From positions 1 to 11,898 of the forward strand of contig DOKO01000081.1 in the NCBI GenBank assembly GCA_003510825.1: a stretch of 11,898 nucleotides of DNA. Reading direction: 5' to 3'. The position numbers and the translations under genes were made by a program. Source of the DNA: Stenotrophomonas sp. (GTDB lineage Bacteria; Pseudomonadota; Gammaproteobacteria; Xanthomonadales; Xanthomonadaceae). Positions 7,249 to 11,898 of this stretch are shown here, one piece after another (positions within the stretch are counted from its first letter, which is position 1; each line of letters starts with the position of its first letter). The notes under the pieces were generated by a model, which ran no database searches, was not told the origin of the DNA, and was given only the letters and a program-made list of their open reading frames with translations.

Positions 7249-7677
7249 ATGAGGATTTCGTACGTTTTGACGGCCGTGCTGGCCCTGGTGGCGTTCGACG
7301 CCAGCGCCGAAAAGGCCTGTCTGACCAATTACTCCAAGAGCGGCAGCTTCTTTGCCGGCCGTACCTTTACCACCTGGGACGTGGTGCCCGGGGTGGCCCC
7401 GGCCGATGCCCTGAAGCGCATCCAGATCGAAGGCGTGAAGGCCGGCCTGAAGGTGGCCAGCATCGACAAGGACCTGGGCATGCTGACCTTCGAGCAGATC
7501 GGCCAGCTCAACGGCGGCCAGATCACCCTGCCGTGGAACGTGCTGGTCGAGGCGGACGGCAAGGGCTCCAAGATCACCGTCACCAAGATGACTCCGCCGG
7601 CCTACGCCACGGGCGAGGACTTCCAGCAGAAGTCGATGTGCGGCGTGATTGAATCAGTTGCACCGGCCGCCAAGTAA
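7249..7677 (+). CDS. Small secreted/periplasmic protein of unknown function
   Basis: I start at ATG 7249 (142 aa) because it opens directly on a signal peptide (M-R-I-S-Y-V-L-T-A-V-L-A-L-V-A-F-D-A-S-A, cleavage expected after A20) and has GGGAG at 7239-7243 five bases before it. An in-frame ATG at 7207 would add 14 residues in front of the signal. The mature part has two cysteines, C24 near the start and C131 near the end, which could form one disulfide in the periplasm. Between them an amphipathic helix (D-A-L-K-R-I-Q-I-E-G-V-K-A-G-L) is followed by strand-like stretches (K-V-A-S-I-D-K-D-L-G-M-L-T-F-E and N-V-L-V-E-A-D), suggesting a small alpha/beta fold. I do not recognise the family. It has its own candidate promoter and a strong terminator, so it is probably monocistronic. 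Confidence 0.8.
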   Translation: MRISYVLTAVLALVAFDASAEKACLTNYSKSGSFFAGRTFTTWDVVPGVAPADALKRIQIEGVKAGLKVASIDKDLGMLTFEQIGQLNGGQITLPWNVLVEADGKGSKITVTKMTPPAYATGEDFQQKSMCGVIESVAPAAK

Positions 7678-7699
7678 ACCGCCCCTGACCGATGCCAAG

Positions 7700-7729
7700 G
7701 ACGCCCCGCACCGCGGGGCGTCTTCATTT
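7700..7729 (+). terminator. Strong intrinsic terminator after the secreted protein gene
   Basis: A perfect 10-bp GC-rich stem (GACGCCCCGC at 7700-7709 with GCGGGGCGTC at 7713-7722, loop ACC) is followed by TTCATTT. It starts 22 bases after the stop at 7677 and separates this gene from transketolase. Confidence 0.85.
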
Positions 7730-7795
7730 CCGCTGGATGTGGCCCGTTCGGCTGGAAAGACGCCATGGCCGGCGCAAGCGCCGCGACGCTCAAAC

Positions 7796-7804
7796 TGCGA
7801 CAAT
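7796..7804 (+). promoter_or_regulatory. Candidate extended -10 promoter for transketolase
   Basis: TG-C-GACAAT at 7796-7804 resembles an extended -10 element (TGn plus a hexamer matching four of six bases). No good -35 lies 16-18 bp upstream. Transcription would start near 7811, giving a leader of about 40 bases. It is the best candidate between the terminator at 7729 and the tkt start, but it is weak evidence. Confidence 0.3.
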
Positions 7805-7849
7805 AGGCCGCCCGCACGTCCGCGGCCGCCTCCCGATTCCGACAGAACC

Positions 7850-9847
7850 ATGACGCAGCCTACCCGTCGCCAGTTGGCCAACGCCATCCGCTTCCTTGCC
7901 GCTGATGCGGTTGAAACCGCAAATTCCGGCCATCCCGGCATGCCCATGGGCATGGCCGATATCGCCGAAGTGCTCTGGAACGACTATCTCCGGCACAACC
8001 CGAACAACCCGCAGTGGTTCAACCGTGACCGCTTCGTGCTGTCCAACGGCCACGGCTCGATGCTGCAGTACGCGCTGCTGCACCTGAGCGGCTACGACCT
8101 GCCGATCGAGCAGCTCAAGCAGTTCCGCCAGCTGGGCAGCCACACCGCCGGCCACCCGGAACGCCACGAGACCCCGGGCGTGGAAACCACCACCGGCCCG
8201 CTGGGCCAGGGTTTCGCCAACGCCGTGGGCTTCGCCTTGGCCGAGAAGCTGCTGGCACAGCGCTTCAACCGCCCGGAGCTGGAAATCGTCGACCACCGCA
8301 CCTGGGTGTTCATGGGCGATGGCTGCCTGATGGAAGGCGTGTCGCATGAAGCCGCTTCGCTGGCCGGCACCTGGGGCCTGCACAAGCTGGTCTGCTTCTG
8401 GGACAACAACCACATCTCCATCGACGGCAACGTCGAGGGCTGGTTCACCGACAACACCCCCGAGCGTTTCGAAGCCTACGGCTGGAACGTGGTGCGCGAT
8501 GTCGATGGCCACGACCCGGAAAGCATCAAGGCCGGCATCGAGGCCGCGCTGTCGCAGAGCGACAAGCCGACCCTGATCTGCTGCCGCACCATCATCGGCT
8601 TCGGTTCGCCGAACAAGGCCGGCAAGGAATCGAGCCACGGCGCCGCGCTGGGCAAGGACGAACTGGCCGCGACCCGCAAGGCGCTGGACTGGAACTACGG
8701 CCCGTTCGAGATTCCGGAAGAGATCTACGCCGGCTGGCGTGCCGGCGGTACCGGCACCCTGCGCCAGGCCGAGTGGGAGCAGCAGTTCGACAAGTACGCC
8801 GCGCAGTTCCCGGCCGAAGCCGCCGAGCTGACCCGTCGTTCGCATGGCGAACTGCCGGCTGACTTCGTCGCCCAGGCCGATGCCTACATCGCCAAGGTGG
8901 CCGCTGAAGGCCCGACGATCGCTTCGCGCAAGGCCTCGCAGCAGGCCATCGAAGCCTTCGCGCCGCTGCTGCCGGAAATCGTCGGCGGCTCGGCTGACCT
9001 GGCGCATTCGAACCTGACCCTGTGGAAGGGCAGCAAGTCGGTCGCCAGCGATGACGCCAACGCCAACTACGTGTACTACGGCGTGCGCGAGTTCGGCATG
9101 ACCGCCATTGCCAACGGCCTGGCCCTGCACGGTGGCTTCATTCCGTTCGACGCCACCTTCCTGGTGTTCAGCGATTACGCCCGCAACGGCGTGCGCATGA
9201 GCGCGCTGATCCCGGCCCACGCCATCCACGTCTACACCCACGACTCGATCGGCCTGGGCGAAGACGGCCCGACCCACCAGCCGGTGGAACACCTGGCCTC
9301 GCTGCGCTACATCCCGAACAACGATGTGTGGCGCCCGTGCGATGCCGTCGAGTCGGCGGTGAGCTGGAAGGCTGCGATCACCCGCCAGGACGGCCCGAGC
9401 TGCCTGGTGTTCAGCCGCCAGAACCTGCCGCACCAGCCGCGCAGCGCCGAGCAGATCGCGCAGATCGAGCGCGGTGGCTACGTGCTGGCCGATGCCGCTG
9501 GCACCCCGGACGTGATCCTGATCGCCACCGGTTCGGAAGTCTCGCTGGCCACCGAAGCCAAGGCCCAGCTGGACGCCGCCGGCCTGAAGACCCGCGTGGT
9601 CTCCATCCCGTCCACGGACGTGTTCCTGCGCCAGGATGCGGCCTACCGTGAATCGGTGCTGCCCAACGCCGTGCGCAAGCGCGTGGCGATCGAAGCCGGC
9701 GTCACCGGTTTCTGGCGCCAGTTCGTCGGCCTGGATGGCGCCGTGATCGGTATCGACACCTTCGGTGCCTCGGCACCGGCGGACAAGCTGTACAAGCACT
9801 TCGGCATCACCACCGACCACGTGGTGGCCGCTGCCAAGGCGCTGTAA
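7850..9847 (+). CDS. tkt: Transketolase
   Basis: Transketolase moves two-carbon ketol units between sugar phosphates in the non-oxidative pentose phosphate pathway, using thiamine diphosphate. The 665 residues from ATG 7850 match the family's usual length, and the protein opens at once with the first signature (R-R-Q-L-A-N-A-I-R-F-L-A-A-D-A-V, then S-G-H-P-G-M-P-M-G). The ThDP motif is present as G-D-G (156-158) to D-N-N (185-187). The pyrimidine-domain catalytic Glu is E414 in R-E-F-G-M, and the second signature G-E-D-G-P-T-H-Q-P starts at 470 with the active-site His at 476. All key residues are intact. The frame stays open upstream to 7649 but has no conserved sequence there. The ribosome site is weak (GACAG, 7841-7845). 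The gene stands alone between two strong terminators. Confidence 0.97.
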   Translation: MTQPTRRQLANAIRFLAADAVETANSGHPGMPMGMADIAEVLWNDYLRHNPNNPQWFNRDRFVLSNGHGSMLQYALLHLSGYDLPIEQLKQFRQLGSHTAGHPERHETPGVETTTGPLGQGFANAVGFALAEKLLAQRFNRPELEIVDHRTWVFMGDGCLMEGVSHEAASLAGTWGLHKLVCFWDNNHISIDGNVEGWFTDNTPERFEAYGWNVVRDVDGHDPESIKAGIEAALSQSDKPTLICCRTIIGFGSPNKAGKESSHGAALGKDELAATRKALDWNYGPFEIPEEIYAGWRAGGTGTLRQAEWEQQFDKYAAQFPAEAAELTRRSHGELPADFVAQADAYIAKVAAEGPTIASRKASQQAIEAFAPLLPEIVGGSADLAHSNLTLWKGSKSVASDDANANYVYYGVREFGMTAIANGLALHGGFIPFDATFLVFSDYARNGVRMSALIPAHAIHVYTHDSIGLGEDGPTHQPVEHLASLRYIPNNDVWRPCDAVESAVSWKAAITRQDGPSCLVFSRQNLPHQPRSAEQIAQIERGGYVLADAAGTPDVILIATGSEVSLATEAKAQLDAAGLKTRVVSIPSTDVFLRQDAAYRESVLPNAVRKRVAIEAGVTGFWRQFVGLDGAVIGIDTFGASAPADKLYKHFGITTDHVVAAAKAL

Positions 9848-9870
9848 GCAGCCCCGCGAAGCAGGAAAGG

Positions 9871-9901
9871 GAAAGGCCGGCGCAAGCCGGCCTTTCTCGT
9901 T
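9871..9901 (+). terminator. Intrinsic terminator of tkt, probably bidirectional
   Basis: An 11-bp perfect stem (9871-9881 with 9886-9896, G-AAA-GGCCGGC on the left arm) closes on a GCAA tetraloop, 23 bases after the tkt stop. Its AAA/TTT ends give a T-tract on both strands: TTTCTCGTT rightward, and TTTCCCTTTCC when read leftward. It can therefore also stop transcripts of the converging NADAR gene. Confidence 0.85.
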
Positions 9902-9902
9902 G

Positions 9903-9944
9903 ACCAAGGTAGATCCACGCCACAACCAAGGTAGATCCACGCCA
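9903..9944 (+). repeat. 22-bp tandem duplication of the SMAG left half
   Basis: The 20-base string ACCAAGGTAGATCCACGCCA occurs at 9903-9922 and again at 9925-9944, a repeat period of 22 bp. Each copy carries the GTAG header and the left arm ATCCACGC of a SMAG palindrome, but only the second is followed by the right arm. The first copy is therefore a half-element. Confidence 0.9.
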
Positions 9945-9953
9945 TGCGTGGAT
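9931..9953 (+). repeat. SMAG-type REP palindrome (GTAG header) between tkt and the NADAR gene
   Basis: GTAG (9931-9934) is followed by a perfect 8-bp stem, ATCCACGC (9935-9942) and GCGTGGAT (9946-9953), with loop CAT. This matches the 20-25 bp GTAG-headed palindromes described as SMAG repeats, present in very many copies in Stenotrophomonas maltophilia genomes, often as hairpins at transcript ends. It ends five bases before the NADAR stop codon and would form a hairpin at the 3' end of that mRNA. Confidence 0.8.
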
Positions 9954-9958
9954 AAGCG

Positions 9959-10507
9959 CTACATCGCCGCGCGCACGTCCATCAGCGCGAACCCCAGCAG
10001 GTTCAGCCCACGCCACTGCGCCGGGTTGTGCGCATCGGCGTGGTCCTTGGCCAGGCCGATGCCCCAGATGAAATCCACCGGACTGGCTTCGACCAGCACC
10101 TGGCCTGCGGTGGAACGCAGGAACGCGCCCAGTTCCGGGTTCTGCGCGAACTTGGCCGTGTTGCCCTCCACGACCAGGTCGTAGCGGGCCTGCGTCCAGC
10201 GCGCTTCGTCGAAGCCTTCGATCTTGCGACCGAGCGCCTTGGCCTTGTCCGGCGTGGCACTGGCGATGATCTTGTCGAGCAGGTCGGTGGCACCGAACAG
10301 GCGCGCCTTGCCGGCCATCATGTAGTGTTCGGCAGTGCGGTAGTGCACGCCGTCGATATCGAAGCCGGCGTCATACCACTGGCTGAAACAGGAGGCGGAC
10401 ACGCCGCTGCGCGGCGGCTGGTGGCCCCAGAAGCAGAGGTAACGCAGGTCTTCGCCTGCAGCCTGGCGCTGCTGCAGGTCATGCAGGAATCGGGAATCGT
10501 CTTTCAT
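9959..10507 (-). CDS. NADAR family protein (DUF1768, YbiA-like)
   Basis: I start at 10507 (182 aa, M-K-D-D-S-R-F-L-H-D). A longer reading frame exists from 10585, but its extra 26 residues are mostly translated SMAG palindrome. NADAR landmarks: F-W-G-H-Q (26-30), S-Q-W-Y (42-45), A-E-H-Y-M-M-A-G-K-A (59-68) matching the conserved 'SEHY..QA.K' of E. coli YbiA, I-W-G-I-G-L (147-152), and the closing W-R-G-L-N-L-L-G-F-A-L-M-D-V-R (165-179). Family members hydrolyse N-glycosidic bonds of ADP-ribosyl or damaged riboflavin-intermediate compounds; some reverse guanine ADP-ribosylation of DNA. Which applies here cannot be told: no DarT-like toxin gene is adjacent. It follows the CoA-transferase gene on the same strand, 74 bp away, and converges on tkt. 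Its ribosome site is weak. Confidence 0.88.
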   Translation of the reverse strand: MKDDSRFLHDLQQRQAAGEDLRYLCFWGHQPPRSGVSASCFSQWYDAGFDIDGVHYRTAEHYMMAGKARLFGATDLLDKIIASATPDKAKALGRKIEGFDEARWTQARYDLVVEGNTAKFAQNPELGAFLRSTAGQVLVEASPVDFIWGIGLAKDHADAHNPAQWRGLNLLGFALMDVRAAM

Positions 10508-10552
10508 CGCCACAGGATACAGCGTGAGCAACGGCGCACTGATAACGGCATT

Positions 10553-10575
10553 CGCCGGGCATGGCCCGGCGCTAC
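10553..10575 (-). repeat. SMAG-type REP palindrome between the CoA-transferase and NADAR genes
   Basis: Read on the minus strand, GTAG (10575-10572) leads into a perfect 8-bp stem, CGCCGGGC (10571-10564) with GCCCGGCG (10560-10553), and a three-base loop. It has the same GTAG-stem-loop-stem plan as the element at 9931-9953, but different arms and the opposite orientation. It sits seven bases past the CoA-transferase stop, where an mRNA hairpin could protect or separate the upstream message. Confidence 0.78.
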
Positions 10576-10581
10576 CTTTGC

Positions 10582-11898
10582 TCATGCGGTGCGGGCAAGG
10601 GCCAGGCGCAGCAGGCGTGCGTTGATGCGCTCGCCGAGATCCTTCGGTGCCTGCAGGCCCATGCGCTGCAGGTACACCGCGTCGCCATCGCCGGCGGGCT
10701 GGCGCAGTGCGGCCCACAGCGTGCGCAGCTTTTCGCCGCGCGTCTGCGTGTTTGCTTTCAGCCAGCCCAGTGCCTTCACCAGCACCTGCTCGATCTCGTT
10801 GAAGTCGCTGCCCAGCGGATAGTCGGGCAGGGTGCCATCGGCACGGAACGGTGCCAGCGCCGCCGCCAGCGCCTGCGGTGTGTTGCGCTGTTCGCGCTGC
10901 GGGTCGGGATGTCGCCCGGTGCGCAGCTTGCGCGATGCATAGGCCTGCTGCAGCAGGCCGGCCTGGAACGGTGCTTCGGTGATCGCGGTCATCGCCTGCA
11001 CGCAGTCGTCGTCGGTCAACGCGCGCAGGTCGGCAATGCCGTACTCGTTGAGGTAGATGTCACGCAGGTGGCGCGGAATGGTGGTGTGCCCGTAGTTCCA
11101 GCGCACGTTCGAGGCACGCTGGCCCTTGTCGTCGCGCGCGGCGCGGAACATCAGCACGCTGCGTGCTTCGGGCAGCGCATGCGCCATCGCCACGAAGTTG
11201 TACTGCCCACCCACGCCGGAGACCACGCGGCCGTCGTCCAGCGCATCGGACACCGCTGCCCCGAGCGCGGTGGCCATCATGCAGGAATTGAAGAAGCGCG
11301 CATGGCGGCGCTGCAGGCGTTCCAGTGTTTCATTGCCGCCATACAGCTGGTTGATCTCGCTGATGCGGCGCATGCCGATCGCGCTGCGCTCGTCGTCGGG
11401 CAGGGTGCGCAGCCATTCGTAGAACTCGGGCGAACCCAGGTAGAACGCGCCGTGCAGGTACTCGCCCTCTGCTTCCAGCGTGGCGTGGTCAATGGACAGC
11501 GTGCTGCCGTTCTCGATGCGCTGCATCAGCGCCAGATCGTCGTGCACCTTGCGCCGGATGACGCCGGTCTGCACCAGCCGGCGGAAGCCTTCGTTGAGCA
11601 TTTCGCTGCAACCGTACAGGCCGACCTCGAACGGATCGAGGCCGCCGATCTCCTCCACCAGCGGATGGCTGGCCAGCTGCGGATCCAGCGCATTCAAGAC
11701 GCGGCGATAGCGCGCGTTGTCGGTATGGCGCAGCACCAGCGCATGGCTGAGGGCATCGGCCAGCGTACCGATGCCGATCTGCAGCGTGCCGCCGTCGCGC
11801 ACCAGGGTGCTGGCGTACAGGCCGATGGCGTAGTCCGCATCGGCCACCGGCTGCCGCGGCAGGCCGAACAGTGCCGGGTACGGCGGCGGCGGGGTGAT
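10582..11898 (-). CDS. Acetyl-CoA hydrolase/CoA-transferase family protein (N-terminus outside window)
   Basis: The frame is open to the right edge, so the N-terminal part is missing; 438 residues are visible, numbered here from the edge. Family I CoA-transferase features: the G-T-L-Q-I-G-I-G-T-L-A-D-A loop (37-49), G-L-Y-G-C-S-E-M-L-N-E-G (93-104) whose Glu 99 probably corresponds to the catalytic glutamate that forms the CoA thioester, the glycine-rich G-V-G-G-Q (228-232) of the CoA site, and N-E-Y-G-I-A-D-L-R (284-292), typical of the acetyl-CoA hydrolase C-terminal domain. Such enzymes move CoA between short acyl groups or hydrolyse acyl-CoA. About 130 further residues follow, including P-D-Y-P-L-G-S-D-F-N-E-I-E-Q near 359, an extension I do not associate with the short Cat1/Ach1 enzymes. 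The acyl substrate is unknown. Confidence 0.85.
   Translation of the reverse strand: MTPPPPYPALFGLPRQPVADADYAIGLYASTLVRDGGTLQIGIGTLADALSHALVLRHTDNARYRRVLNALDPQLASHPLVEEIGGLDPFEVGLYGCSEMLNEGFRRLVQTGVIRRKVHDDLALMQRIENGSTLSIDHATLEAEGEYLHGAFYLGSPEFYEWLRTLPDDERSAIGMRRISEINQLYGGNETLERLQRRHARFFNSCMMATALGAAVSDALDDGRVVSGVGGQYNFVAMAHALPEARSVLMFRAARDDKGQRASNVRWNYGHTTIPRHLRDIYLNEYGIADLRALTDDDCVQAMTAITEAPFQAGLLQQAYASRKLRTGRHPDPQREQRNTPQALAAALAPFRADGTLPDYPLGSDFNEIEQVLVKALGWLKANTQTRGEKLRTLWAALRQPAGDGDAVYLQRMGLQAPKDLGERINARLLRLALARTA

Noticed and set aside
7649..7849. Upstream TTG start for transketolase adding 67 residues
   Set aside because: The extension overlaps the secreted protein gene, crosses its strong terminator and is not transketolase-like. 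ATG 7850 gives the normal length.
7790..9940. Minus-strand open frame opposite tkt (about 716 codons)
   Set aside because: It lies opposite a fully conserved transketolase, has no recognisable domain, and begins inside the SMAG/terminator region.
9903..9953. Attachment site or insertion-sequence end
   Set aside because: The direct repeat is explained by duplication of a SMAG half-element. No integrase, transposase or target-site duplication is present.
10508..10585. Start of the NADAR gene at 10585 with an ATGA overlap to the CoA-transferase stop
   Set aside because: The overlap is tempting, but the added 26 residues are largely translated SMAG palindrome and do not resemble NADAR N-termini. 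Start at 10507 preferred.
10028..10822. Plus-strand open frame opposite the NADAR and CoA-transferase genes
   Set aside because: It covers the antisense of two recognised genes and a SMAG palindrome; no family features were seen.

Overview
The window looks like chromosomal DNA from a high-GC gammaproteobacterium of the Xanthomonadaceae, most likely Stenotrophomonas. Three things point there: uniformly GC-rich coding sequence, a stress/aerotolerance (Bat) operon in the arrangement known from xanthomonads, and two short palindromes headed by GTAG that match the SMAG (Stenotrophomonas GTAG) family of REP elements. This assignment rests on recognition of sequence patterns; no search was run.

Layout. 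(1) From 1 to 5795, plus strand, five genes overlap one another by exactly 4 bp (GTGA or ATGA): a DUF58 protein cut by the left edge, a DUF4381 membrane protein, BatA (VWA), a BatB-BatC fusion (VWA + TPR + Gln-rich tail) and BatD. This is the downstream part of a MoxR-type operon; the moxR ATPase would be expected just left of the window. A short GC hairpin with a T-rich tail at 5800-5820 may end it. (2) 5853-7172: a dicarboxylate/amino acid:cation symporter (SLC1/DAACS family). (3) 7249-7677: a small secreted protein of unknown function, with a candidate promoter overlapping the symporter stop and a strong terminator at 7700-7729. (4) 7850-9847: transketolase, followed by a strong terminator at 9871-9901 that can work in both directions. 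(5) On the minus strand, a NADAR-family protein (10507 to 9959) and a CoA-transferase/acetyl-CoA hydrolase family protein (right edge to 10582), converging on transketolase. A SMAG palindrome lies on each side of the NADAR gene, and the one next to transketolase is preceded by a 22-bp tandem duplication of its first half.

How the genes relate. The Bat proteins are predicted to form an inner-membrane assembly that works with a MoxR AAA+ ATPase: BatA and BatB place VWA domains at the membrane, the BatC part adds TPRs, BatD has a large periplasmic region, and DUF58 and DUF4381 are standard partners. Only BatA keeps a complete metal-binding (MIDAS) motif; it is degenerate in both the DUF58 protein and BatB. 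The other genes are metabolic (transketolase, symporter, CoA-transferase) or poorly known (secreted protein, NADAR), with no obvious shared pathway.

There is no tRNA, rRNA, CRISPR array, insertion sequence or phage gene, and no gene-free stretch longer than about 180 bp. I do not see a clearly undescribed system. The most unusual points are the uneven MIDAS motifs in the Bat operon, the signal-peptide-like segment inside the BatB-BatC fusion, the altered ion-site motifs in the symporter, and the SMAG arrangement around the NADAR gene.
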